64,000 nt of DNA from Falsiroseomonas sp050563535. GTDB lineage: Bacteria > Pseudomonadota > Alphaproteobacteria > Acetobacterales > Acetobacteraceae. The position numbers and the translations under genes were made by a program. The DNA lies in NCBI RefSeq assembly GCF_050563535.1, contig NZ_JBNXUO010000014.1:1-64000 (forward strand), in the 5' to 3' direction. Position 1 is the first letter of the stretch; each line of letters begins with the position of its first letter. This document shows positions 1 through 7,740 of the stretch, one piece after another. The notes under the pieces are model-generated. The model made no database searches and had not been told where the DNA came from. It saw nothing but the letters and a program-made list of their open reading frames with translations.

Positions 1-396
1 GCGCGCCAGCGTCGCCCAGCGGCGCCAGCGCGGCAGCTGCACCAGGTTGTCGGCGCCGATGACGAAGACGAAGCGCGCGCGCGGGAAGCGCCGGCGCAGC
101 GCCGCCAGCGTCGCCACCGTCTGGCGGGTGCCGAGCGCGGCCTCGATGTCCGTCGCGACGATCCGGCGCCCATCCGCGATCGCCCGCGCCGAGGCGAGGC
201 GCGCGGCCAGCGGCGCCATGCCCGCGCGCGGCTTCAGCGGGTTGCCGGGCGAGACCAGCAGCCAGACCTCGTCCAGCCGCAGCGCGCGCCGCACCGCCTC
301 CGCGACGTGACGGTGGCCGTCATGGGCGGGGTTGAAGCTGCCGCCGAGCAGCCCGATCCGCCGCCGCCGCCGGTCGCCACGCGGGTTGATCGTCAC
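1..396 (-). CDS. nadD: Nicotinate-nucleotide adenylyltransferase, N-terminal part (cut by window edge)
   Basis: Adenylylates nicotinate mononucleotide in NAD biosynthesis in the cytoplasm. The 132 visible codons hold the nucleotidyltransferase signature GGSFNPAHDGH at about residues 18-28, followed by VWLLVSPGNPLK and IGADNLVQLPRW, all characteristic of NadD. The C-terminal part lies beyond base 1. The start is a GTG whose bases overlap the TGA of the upstream hydratase-like gene (GTGA), which indicates translational coupling. The N terminus contains an arginine run just before the Rossmann-type first strand. In many alphaproteobacteria nadD follows proA. Here proA is at the other end of the window, so that pair is not adjacent. 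Confidence 0.93.
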   Translation of the reverse strand, partial: MTINPRGDRRRRRIGLLGGSFNPAHDGHRHVAEAVRRALRLDEVWLLVSPGNPLKPRAGMAPLAARLASARAIADGRRIVATDIEAALGTRQTVATLAALRRRFPRARFVFVIGADNLVQLPRWRRWATLAR

Positions 397-1265
397 CGGA
401 TGCGCACGCTCACGCTGACCGGGCCGGCCGCCAGCCCTTCATAGGTGGCGGTGTAGGTGCGGCCGGCCTGCACCGGCAGCGCCGGCGAGAAGCCGCCGAG
501 GGAGACGTATTCCCCCCCGCGCAGCCGCCGCCCCTGTTCCTTCAGGTCCCGCACCAGCCAGGCCAGCGCCGCCAGCGGATGGCCGAGCAGGACGGAACCC
601 GGGGCGCGGGCCAGTTCGCGCGTGTCATCCGCCAGCACCACCGTCATCGCGGCCAGGCGGCGGGCGAAATCCGGCGTCGCCTCGGCGGGGATCTCCTCCC
701 CCAGCACGCCGTGGCGCGCGCCGACATTGATCGAGACCAGCAACGGCCCGGACCAGGGCGCATCCGCGCCATAGGTCAGGTCCGGCAGTTCGATGAAGGG
801 GATCACCGCGTCGATGTGGCGCAGCAGCGCGACGGGGTCGTCGCCGGCCTCGTTCACGCCCTCGTCGCGGATGCGGACCAGCAGGTCGCTCTCCACCGCG
901 GGGGAGATGCCGAAGCCCGCCGGCAGTTCCGCGCCGGAGCGGTCGCGCAGCGTGCCGTGGAAGATCGCGCCTGCCACCGGATGCGCCACCCCGAAGCGCT
1001 GCTGCTCGGCCGGGTTGGTCAGCCCGATCTTCCAGCCCACCTGGTCGCCATAGGGCTGCGCCAGCACCGCAACCAGCCTCTCCCGCGCGCAGAGGGCATC
1101 GGCCATGGACAGGCCCGCGGGCGGTGCCGGTGGCGGGCGGCGGTCGAGGATGGCGGCGGCGAGGCGCGCGACCTCCGGCACGGAGGGGCAGGCCGCCAGG
1201 GCGGATGCCGCCGGCAGCAGGGCCGCCCCGAAGGCGGCGCCGAGGATGGCGGTCTGGCGGCGCAT
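393..1265 (-). CDS. 2-keto-4-pentenoate hydratase-like protein with signal peptide
   Basis: 290 residues. The first 24 residues form a clear Sec signal peptide ending ASALA before ACPS. The mature part resembles the MhpD / 2-oxopent-4-enoate hydratase branch of the fumarylacetoacetate hydrolase fold: VGWKIGLTNPAEQQRFGV, HGTLRD, a PAVESDLLVRI stretch with the acidic metal-site residue, FIELPDL and LLGHPLAALAWL. Characterised family members are cytoplasmic aromatic-degradation enzymes, so export is unexpected and the substrate cannot be inferred. The Met at 1265 was chosen because it gives the intact signal peptide; an in-frame Met nine codons earlier would bury it. The stop overlaps the GTG of nadD. 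Confidence 0.8.
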   Translation of the reverse strand: MRRQTAILGAAFGAALLPAASALAACPSVPEVARLAAAILDRRPPPAPPAGLSMADALCARERLVAVLAQPYGDQVGWKIGLTNPAEQQRFGVAHPVAGAIFHGTLRDRSGAELPAGFGISPAVESDLLVRIRDEGVNEAGDDPVALLRHIDAVIPFIELPDLTYGADAPWSGPLLVSINVGARHGVLGEEIPAEATPDFARRLAAMTVVLADDTRELARAPGSVLLGHPLAALAWLVRDLKEQGRRLRGGEYVSLGGFSPALPVQAGRTYTATYEGLAAGPVSVSVRIR

Positions 1266-1353
1266 GTTCCGTCTCTCCCTTCCCGGTGGCATCCTACATC
1301 CTGATCCGGTTTCGTGGATCACGCTCCAGCGTTTTCCGGGCGGGCTGCCGCCG

Positions 1354-2514
1354 TCAGCCGCGGCGGCCGGCCCAGGCGGCGCCGAAGGCCGCCGCGGACA
1401 GGGCAAGGCCCGCGCCGAACACCGCCGCATGGCTCTCCCCCGTCGCCGCGAACAGCCCGGCCAGGGCGAAGCCGATGCCGGCCTGCGCCACCGCATAGCC
1501 CGCGGTCGCCCGCACCCAGACCACGCCTGCCTGCGCGCCCGCCACTTCCCGCGCGGCGGCGAGCGTGACGGCGGTGGCGCCGATGCCGGCGAAGCCGCCG
1601 AGCGGCGCGGCGAGGAACAGCGCCGGCCACCAGGGCGACAACGCCAGGGTGAGCGCGGCGACCTGCGCCGCCATCCACCAGGGCAGCGCCCGCCGCCCGC
1701 CGATTCGCCCCGCGATCCGCCCGCCGAGCAGCGTGCCCGCGACGGCGCCCGCGCCGAAGCCCATCCAGGCCAGCGCCCCCGCCTCGATCGGCAGTCCGCG
1801 CCCGCGCACCGCGAGATCCGCCAGGTAGACCATCGGCGCCACCATCCCCGCGCCCGACAGGCCATAGGCCAGCAGCAGCCGGCCCGCGCGCGGCACCGCC
1901 TGCGCCGCCGTCGCGGCGGGCAGGGCGGGCGGGTCGGGCCAGGCGGGGCGGGCGAGCAGCCAGACCAGCCCGACCCCGGCCGCGAGGCCGAGCCACGCGG
2001 CCGGCAGCCCGCCGCGCAGCAGCGGCGGCACCAGCAGCCCCGCCAGGATGATCCCGCCCCCAGCGCCGGCCATCACGATCCCGCCTGCGAGCCCGCGCTG
2101 CGCCGGCGCGACGCTGGCCTGCACCGCAGGGCCGGCCAGGGCCATCAGGAACCCGCCCGCGACGCCCGCCAGCCCGCGCCACAGCGTGAACCAGGCCAGC
2201 CCCGCATCGAGCGCGCAAGCGGCGAAGGCCACCAGCGCCAGGCCCATCCCGAGGTCGAGCACCCGCGGCACGCCGAGCCGCCCTGCCAGCCCGCGGCCGG
2301 CCAGCACGCCCAGCAGGTAGCCGGTGAAGTTGGCCGCCCCCAGCAGCCCCGCCCCGCCGCCATCCACCCAGCCCGCGCCGACCATCGCGGGGAACAGCGG
2401 CACATAGGCGAAGCGCGCAAGGCCGACGCCGGCGCAGATCGCGCCCGCGCCGGCCCAGGCGGGGGTCAGGCCGTCATGCGAAGGGCGGCGCGGGGTCACG
2501 CCGCCCAGTGTCAC
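1354..2514 (-). CDS. YbfB/YjiJ-type MFS transporter
   Basis: 386-residue polytopic membrane protein with about 12 hydrophobic segments. The N-terminal GVGLARFAYVPLFPAMV motif is the recognisable opening of the YbfB/YjiJ branch of the major facilitator superfamily. Glycine/alanine-rich helices and short basic cytoplasmic loops follow. The substrate is unknown for most of the family, and the neighbours (a hydratase-like protein and a DUF4142 protein) give no clear hint. The start is a GTG at 2514; another in-frame GTG lies five codons later, and no in-frame ATG precedes the first helix. Confidence 0.85.
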   Translation of the reverse strand: MTLGGVTPRRPSHDGLTPAWAGAGAICAGVGLARFAYVPLFPAMVGAGWVDGGGAGLLGAANFTGYLLGVLAGRGLAGRLGVPRVLDLGMGLALVAFAACALDAGLAWFTLWRGLAGVAGGFLMALAGPAVQASVAPAQRGLAGGIVMAGAGGGIILAGLLVPPLLRGGLPAAWLGLAAGVGLVWLLARPAWPDPPALPAATAAQAVPRAGRLLLAYGLSGAGMVAPMVYLADLAVRGRGLPIEAGALAWMGFGAGAVAGTLLGGRIAGRIGGRRALPWWMAAQVAALTLALSPWWPALFLAAPLGGFAGIGATAVTLAAAREVAGAQAGVVWVRATAGYAVAQAGIGFALAGLFAATGESHAAVFGAGLALSAAAFGAAWAGRRG

Positions 2515-2545
2515 GCCTCGGCACGGGGCTGTGTAGCCCCCGCGC

Positions 2546-2586
2546 CGGTCAGCCCGCGCGCGGCAGCGGTCAGCCCGCGCGCGGCA
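2546..2586. repeat. Direct tandem repeat of the DUF4142 gene 3' end (2 x 20 bp, period 21)
   Basis: The 20-bp unit cggtcagcccgcgcgcggca occurs at 2546-2565 and again at 2567-2586. The right-hand copy covers the last codons and the TGA of the minus-strand DUF4142 gene; the left-hand copy lies just past the stop. Identity is perfect, so the duplication is recent or maintained. Confidence 0.9.
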
Positions 2587-3091
2587 ACTGCAGCGCGCGC
2601 GCCATCGCTAGGTGCTGCTCGAGCATGGGCAGCTTGCTCCGCGCGAAGGCGCGCAGCGGCGTCACCTGCGGCTCGGCGTTGGCGAAGGTGCGGAACAGCA
2701 CGATCGCCTCCTCGTGCGCGTCGATCTGCTGGTCGACATAGGTGCGGTTCAGCAGGTCGCCTTCCGCCGCGCGCAGCGCGTTCAGCAGCGCGACATGCCG
2801 CGCATCGAGCGCGGGCGGGTTGCGCTCCGCCGCCTCGGGGATGCTGCGCAGCTCGTTGGTGTTCATCGTGTGGTGCTCGATCATCCGCTGCGCGAATTCG
2901 CGGATCTGCGGGTGCTGGCTGCCGATCAGCAGGATGCGGCTGGATTCGATCTCGAACAGGTCGCTGCGTGCGGCCTGGTCGATGAAATTGGCGGCGCCGC
3001 TGCCGCCGAGGATGTTCAGCAGCTCCGTCTGCGCGACGGCGGCGGAGGCGGGGACGGCGAAGGCGGTGACCAGCAGGGCACGGCGAAGCAT
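2570..3091 (-). CDS. DUF4142 domain secreted protein
   Basis: 173 residues with an N-terminal signal peptide (MLRRALLVTAFAVPASAAVAQ). The remainder is helical and matches the DUF4142 family: a FIDQAARSDLFEIESSRI block, SQHPQIREFAQRMIEHHT with the paired His, and a C-terminal helix around FARSKLPMLEQHLAMA. Family members are ferritin-like four-helix proteins of unknown function, usually periplasmic. The Met at 3091 gives the full signal peptide. The last codons and stop are duplicated immediately downstream. Confidence 0.88.
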   Translation of the reverse strand: MLRRALLVTAFAVPASAAVAQTELLNILGGSGAANFIDQAARSDLFEIESSRILLIGSQHPQIREFAQRMIEHHTMNTNELRSIPEAAERNPPALDARHVALLNALRAAEGDLLNRTYVDQQIDAHEEAIVLFRTFANAEPQVTPLRAFARSKLPMLEQHLAMARALQLPRAG

Positions 3092-3152
3092 GGCGGCATC
3101 TCCCGGGGGGTGGAGGGTTCGTCCCCGGAAACGGCCGGCTTGCGCCGGGGTT

Positions 3153-3446
3153 TCAGCCGCGGCCGAACAAGCGGCGCGTGCCGCGGCGGAATCCCTCGCC
3201 GAAGCCGCGCGAGCGTTCCACCATCCGCGCCTCCATGGATTCCACCCGCGTCACCGCGCCCGGCCAGCGGCTCTCCACCCAGCCCATGCCGCGATGCGCC
3301 CAGAGATACTGGTGGCGCAGCACGAACAACCCGAGCGCGAGGAACAGGAAGCCCTGCAGGAAGGGCAGGACCATGCCGACAAGGCCGAGCGTCATCAGCG
3401 ACCAGCCGGCGACCTTGCGGGAAAGCGAGGGGCGGAACTCCATCAT
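3153..3446 (-). CDS. Small inner-membrane protein, possibly PGPGW/DUF454-like
   Basis: 97 residues from the first ATG (a TTG seven codons upstream is possible). Two closely spaced hydrophobic segments, around VAGWSLMTLGLVGMVLPFL and GFLFLALGLFVLR, are followed by HQYLWAHRGMGWVESRWP and a basic tail. The two-helix hairpin with a glycine/proline turn recalls the PGPGW and DUF454 small membrane families, but I cannot confirm either from sequence alone. It sits between a DUF4142 gene and cyclopropane synthase, which would fit an envelope role. Function is unknown. Confidence 0.6.
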   Translation of the reverse strand: MMEFRPSLSRKVAGWSLMTLGLVGMVLPFLQGFLFLALGLFVLRHQYLWAHRGMGWVESRWPGAVTRVESMEARMVERSRGFGEGFRRGTRRLFGRG

Positions 3447-3486
3447 GCCGCGCAGATGGCCCGCCAACCCCCGCGCTGCAACCGCC

Positions 3487-3518
3487 TTCAGCGATACCAG
3501 TCTTCAGCGATACCAGTC
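3487..3518. repeat. Direct tandem repeat of the cfa gene 3' end (2 x 16 bp)
   Basis: The 16-bp unit ttcagcgataccagtc is present twice head to tail at 3487-3502 and 3503-3518. The right copy encodes the last residues (DWYR) and stop of the minus-strand cyclopropane synthase gene; the left copy repeats them beyond the stop. Same arrangement as at 2546-2586. Confidence 0.93.
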
Positions 3519-4802
3519 GGCCCGCGTCGGCGGCAGGCCCGAGGGGCCGCGTGCGCGGCGCGTCGCCAGCGTCTGGAAGATGCCGACCGTGCCGCGTTCG
3601 AAAGCGAGCGCGCAGCCGGCGAGGTACAGCAGCCAGATCTCCGTCCTGGCATGGCCCACTTCCCGCACGGCGGCGTCCCGCTGCGCGTGCAGCCGTTCCG
3701 TCCAGGCCCGGCAGGTGCGGCCGTAATGCTCCCGCAGGCCTTCGCAGTCATGGATCTCGAAGCCGTTGCGCTCCATCGAGTCATGCGTGCCGCCGAGGTG
3801 GTCGAGCTCGCCGCCCGGAAAGATGTATTTCACCAGCGCCTCGAACTCCGGGCGCTTGCGGCGGAACTCGCGCTCGTTGCGCTTCATCGGGCGCGCGATG
3901 GCGTGGTGCAGGTAGGCGCCGCGCGGCCGCAGCCGGTCCCGGATGCCCCTGAAGTAGCCCTCGCGGTTGTCGAGGCCCACGGCCTCGTACATGCCGACGG
4001 AGGCGATCCTGTCGAAGGGCGGCGCGTCGAGTTCCCGGAAATCCTTCAGCAGGATCGTCACCCGGTCCTCGAGCCCGAGGCGCTTCACCTTCTCGGTCGC
4101 GTAGGCGAACTGCTCCTCGGCCAGGGTCACGCCGGTGGCGTGAACGCCGTAGTTGCGCGCGGCATGGATCACCAGCCCGCCCCAGCCGCAGCCGACATCG
4201 AGCATCCGTTCCCCGGGCTGCAGGCGGAGCTTGCGGCAGACGAGGTCGAGCTTGGCGACCTGCGCCTCCTCCAGCGTCGTCCCCGCCTCCGGCCAGTAGG
4301 CGCAGGTGTAGACCATCTCGGGGTCGAGGAAGAGCGCGTAGAAGGCGTTGGACAGGTCGTAGTGGAACTTCATCAGCGCCTTGTCGTCGCGCCCCTTGCC
4401 GTATTCCGCGGCATCCTCGGGGCCCGCGAAGGCGTGGTTCCCGGCGGCGCCGGCCGGGCCGAACAGGAAGGGCAGCAGCGTGCGCGCGGCCAGCCCCTTG
4501 TCGATCTTCCGCAGCAGCCCCCGCCGCCCGCCTTCCGCCCGCGCCGCGAGGTCGAGCAGCGTGCCGCCCTCGATGCCGATGCCGCCGGAGGCGAAGCCCT
4601 CGATCAGCGTCGCCAGCCGCGGCCGCCGCACCAGCCGCGTCAGCACGCCCGGGGAGCGGATGGCCACCGCGAGGTCGTTGCGCGCGCCCGCGCCGAGCGG
4701 CACCTCCGACCCGTCCCAGAGCCGCAGCACCAGGTCGGCGTCGAGGTGCTGCGCGACGTGCTGCGCAAGGCGCCGGACGGAAGCGGCACGGCTGTCGGTC
4801 AT
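3504..4802 (-). CDS. cfa: Cyclopropane-fatty-acyl-phospholipid synthase
   Basis: Transfers a methylene group from S-adenosylmethionine across double bonds of membrane phospholipid acyl chains, a stationary-phase or acid-stress modification. 432 residues, the usual family length. An N-terminal lipid-binding domain is followed by the methyltransferase core with LDVGCGWGGLVIHAARN (SAM motif I), GVTLAEEQ, a DRIASVGMYEAVG block and the FPGGELDHL segment. The ATG at 4802 was chosen because the upstream extension in the same frame is low-complexity and unrelated to the family. The next gene is lpdA, 88 bp upstream and on the same strand. Confidence 0.93.
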   Translation of the reverse strand: MTDSRAASVRRLAQHVAQHLDADLVLRLWDGSEVPLGAGARNDLAVAIRSPGVLTRLVRRPRLATLIEGFASGGIGIEGGTLLDLAARAEGGRRGLLRKIDKGLAARTLLPFLFGPAGAAGNHAFAGPEDAAEYGKGRDDKALMKFHYDLSNAFYALFLDPEMVYTCAYWPEAGTTLEEAQVAKLDLVCRKLRLQPGERMLDVGCGWGGLVIHAARNYGVHATGVTLAEEQFAYATEKVKRLGLEDRVTILLKDFRELDAPPFDRIASVGMYEAVGLDNREGYFRGIRDRLRPRGAYLHHAIARPMKRNEREFRRKRPEFEALVKYIFPGGELDHLGGTHDSMERNGFEIHDCEGLREHYGRTCRAWTERLHAQRDAAVREVGHARTEIWLLYLAGCALAFERGTVGIFQTLATRRARGPSGLPPTRADWYR

Positions 4803-4890
4803 CGGCGGGACCCCGTGGAGGAGATGCGGTGGGGCGGCTGGGCCGGCGCGTGGACCACCGGTCATGCCGCCGCGCGCCGGCGCGCGGCGC

Positions 4891-6282
4891 CTAGATGTGC
4901 AGCGGCCGGCCATCCACCGCGAGCGCGGCTTCCTTCACCGCCTCGTTCAGCGAGGGATGCGCGTGGCAGGTCCGCGCCACGTCCTCGGCGCTCGCGCCGA
5001 ATTCCATGGCGATCGCGATCTCGGCGATCAGCGTGCCGGCATCGGGCCCGATGATGTGCGCGCCGAGCAGGCGGTCCGTCTCCTTGTCGGCGAGGATCTT
5101 CACGAAGCCGTCCATGTCGCCCATCGCGCGGGCGCGGCCATTCGCAGTGAAGGGGAACTTGCCGACCTTGTAGGCGACGCCGCGCTGCTTCAGCTGTTCC
5201 TCGGTCTCGCCGATCGCGGCGACCTCGGGCCAGGTGTACACGACGCCCGGGACCGTGTTGTAGTCGAGATGCGCGTGCTGGCCGGCCAGGATCTCGGCCA
5301 CCGCCACGCCTTCCTCCTCGGCCTTGTGGGCCAGCATCGGGCCTGCGATGGCGTCGCCGATGGCGAAGATGCCGGGGATGTTCGTGGCGAAGCGGCCATC
5401 CACCTTCACGCGCCCGCGCTCATCCGTCGCGACGCCGACGGCGTCGAGGCCGAGCCCCTCGGTGAAGGCGCGCCGGCCGATGGCGACGAGCACGACATCG
5501 GCCTTGATCTCCTCCGCCGCGCCGCCGGCCGCGGGCTCCACCGTCAGCGTCACGCCATCCGCTTCGCGGCGCGCGCCGGTCACCTTGGTCTTGAGCCTGA
5601 AGCGGAAGCCCTGCTTGCCCAGCACGCGCTCGAAGGTCCTGGCGATCTCGTTGTCCATGCCGGGGACGAGGCGGTCGAGATACTCCACCACCGTCACCTC
5701 CGCGCCGAGGCGGCGCCACACGGAGCCCAACTCCAGCCCGATCACGCCGCCGCCGATGACGACGAGGTGCCCCGGCACCCGGTCCAGCTCCAGCGCGCCG
5801 GTGGAGCTGACCACCACCTTCTCGTCCACCTCGACGCCCGGCAACGGGATGCTCTCGCTGCCCGAGGCGATGACGATGTGCTTCGCGTCATAGGCCGTGC
5901 CCGCGACCTCGACCTTGCCGGGCGCGACGATCCGGCCCTCGCCCTTCAGCCAGGTGACCTTGTTCTTCCTGAACAGGAACTCGATGCCCTTGACGTTGGC
6001 GGCCACCACCTCGGCCTTGCGGGCCTGCATCTTCGCGAGGTCGAGCGAGACCTGCCCGACATTGACGCCGTGGTCGGCCAGCTTGTGCATCGCCTCCTCG
6101 AAATGCTCCGAGGATTGCAGCAGCGCCTTCGACGGGATGCAGCCGACGTTCAGGCAGGTGCCGCCGAGCGTCGCGCGCTTCTCCACGCAGGCCACCTTCA
6201 TGCCGAGCTGCGCCGCGCGGATCGCGCAGACATAGCCGCCCGGGCCTGCGCCGATGACGATGACGTCGAAGCTGTCGGACAT
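4891..6282 (-). CDS. lpdA: Dihydrolipoyl dehydrogenase (E3)
   Basis: Flavoprotein that reoxidises dihydrolipoamide of 2-oxoacid dehydrogenase complexes with NAD+. 463 residues. The FAD motif GAGPGGYVCA is at about 11-20, the redox disulphide GGTCLNVGCIPSK at C43/C48, the NAD motif VIGGGVIGLELGS in the middle, the second FAD motif FAIGDAI near 310, and the catalytic CHAHPSLNE with H442/E447 at the C terminus. A good ribosome site (AGGAAAGAG) precedes the ATG. No E1 or E2 genes are nearby, so it may serve a complex encoded elsewhere or be a general E3. Confidence 0.95.
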   Translation of the reverse strand: MSDSFDVIVIGAGPGGYVCAIRAAQLGMKVACVEKRATLGGTCLNVGCIPSKALLQSSEHFEEAMHKLADHGVNVGQVSLDLAKMQARKAEVVAANVKGIEFLFRKNKVTWLKGEGRIVAPGKVEVAGTAYDAKHIVIASGSESIPLPGVEVDEKVVVSSTGALELDRVPGHLVVIGGGVIGLELGSVWRRLGAEVTVVEYLDRLVPGMDNEIARTFERVLGKQGFRFRLKTKVTGARREADGVTLTVEPAAGGAAEEIKADVVLVAIGRRAFTEGLGLDAVGVATDERGRVKVDGRFATNIPGIFAIGDAIAGPMLAHKAEEEGVAVAEILAGQHAHLDYNTVPGVVYTWPEVAAIGETEEQLKQRGVAYKVGKFPFTANGRARAMGDMDGFVKILADKETDRLLGAHIIGPDAGTLIAEIAIAMEFGASAEDVARTCHAHPSLNEAVKEAALAVDGRPLHI

Positions 6283-6364
6283 GATCTCTTTCCTGCAACG
6301 GGCCGGGGCCGGGCGGCAAACTGCCGCGCGCGGCAGCCCCGCGCAAGCCGCCGCCCCGCCGCCC

Positions 6365-7690
6365 TCAGGCCTTCACGAACCTCGCCGCGAAGAAGCCGTC
6401 GAGCCCGCCGCGGTCGGCCCACATGTCGGGCCGCGTGCGCAGCGTGCCGCCTTCGGTCACCGCCTCCGGCAGGCCGGGCAGCTCCTCCGGCCGGATCGGG
6501 TCGGGCGTCAGCCCCAGCTCCGCCGCGCGGGCCAGATGGGCCTCCCCCTCCTCCGGCTGGAGCGAGCAGGTGGCCAGCACCAGCCGCCCGCCGGGACGCA
6601 GCAGGGCCGCGGCATGTGCCAGCAGCCGGGCCTGCACGGCCGCCATCTGCGCCACGTCCTGCGCGCGCTTCAGGTGGGGGATGTCGGGGTGGCGGCGGAC
6701 GATGCCGGTCGCGCTGCAGGGCGCATCGAGCAGCGCGGCGTCGAACCCCGCCTCGGCCGGCTGCCAGCCGCCGGCATCGGCCTCCACCGTCTCCGCCGCG
6801 AGGCCGAGCCGCGCCAGGTTCTCGGTCAGCCGCGCCAGGCGCTTCGGGTCGCGCTCCACCGCGATGACGCGCGCGCCGGAGGCGGCGAGCTGCGCGGTCT
6901 TGCCGCCCGGCGCGGCGCAAAGGTCGACGATCCTCTCCCCCGGCCGGGCATCCAGCAGCCGCGCGGGCAGGGCGGCCGCGGCGTCCTGCACCCAGAAGCG
7001 CCCCTCCGCCAGGCCCGGCAGGTCGGCGACGCGCGTGCCGGGCGGCAGGCGCGCGCTGCCGGTCGGCAGCAGCTCCGCCCCCTCGGGCGCGGTGGCGCCG
7101 GGCAGCAGGGTGAGGTCGAGCGGCGCGGGGCGGTTGTTGGCGCGGACGATGTCGCGCACCGCCGGCCCATAGGCGGCATGCCAGGCGGCCCAGAGCCAGG
7201 CGGGCGTGTCCAGCCGCTCGGCGTCGAGGCCCTCCAGCGCCGCCGGGCCCTCGGTCGCGACCCGGCGCAGCACGGCATTGACCAGCCCCGCGAAGGGGCG
7301 CGGCACCACGCCGACCGTCGCGGCCACCGCCGCATGGGCGGGGGTGCCGAGCAGCAGCAGCTCCGCCGCGCCCATCCGCAGCGCGGCCCGCACCGCGGCC
7401 GGCGGTTCGCGCCGCAGGAAGGGCTCCAGCACGGCGTCGAGGCTGCCCGACCGGCGCAGCACCGTGGCCGCGATGCGGTGCGCCGCCGAACGGTCCCGCG
7501 GCTCGAGCGTGGGGGGCAGCGCGTCGAGCGCCTCCTCCAGCGGGCGGCGGCGTTCGAGGACGGCCGCGAGGAGGGCGAGCGAGGCCTGGCGCGCCGGTGC
7601 GCCCGCCACCGGGCGCAGGCCGCCGCCCGGGCGGCTGGTCCCGCCACGGCCGCCGCGCTCGCCGCGTCTATCTGGTGCTGTGTCCGACAT
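6365..7690 (-). CDS. rsmB: RsmB/NOP-family 16S rRNA (cytosine-C5) methyltransferase
   Basis: 441 residues. After a low-complexity basic N terminus comes a NusB-like RNA-binding domain (about 30-160), then the SAM-dependent methyltransferase. SAM motif I is VDLCAAPGGKTAQLA, motif IV is DAPCSATG with the catalytic-class cysteine, and motif VI is LATCSLQPEEGE with the second conserved cysteine. This two-domain layout is that of RsmB, which modifies C967 of 16S rRNA in E. coli; the exact target base here is inferred. The gene diverges from the ArnT-like gene across only 50 bp, so the two promoters must overlap. Confidence 0.88.
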   Translation of the reverse strand: MSDTAPDRRGERGGRGGTSRPGGGLRPVAGAPARQASLALLAAVLERRRPLEEALDALPPTLEPRDRSAAHRIAATVLRRSGSLDAVLEPFLRREPPAAVRAALRMGAAELLLLGTPAHAAVAATVGVVPRPFAGLVNAVLRRVATEGPAALEGLDAERLDTPAWLWAAWHAAYGPAVRDIVRANNRPAPLDLTLLPGATAPEGAELLPTGSARLPPGTRVADLPGLAEGRFWVQDAAAALPARLLDARPGERIVDLCAAPGGKTAQLAASGARVIAVERDPKRLARLTENLARLGLAAETVEADAGGWQPAEAGFDAALLDAPCSATGIVRRHPDIPHLKRAQDVAQMAAVQARLLAHAAALLRPGGRLVLATCSLQPEEGEAHLARAAELGLTPDPIRPEELPGLPEAVTEGGTLRTRPDMWADRGGLDGFFAARFVKA

Positions 7691-7740
7691 GGGTGCGGCT
7701 TTATGGTCCCCCGTTGCGGCGCGTGCTAGGGGCGCCGGCG

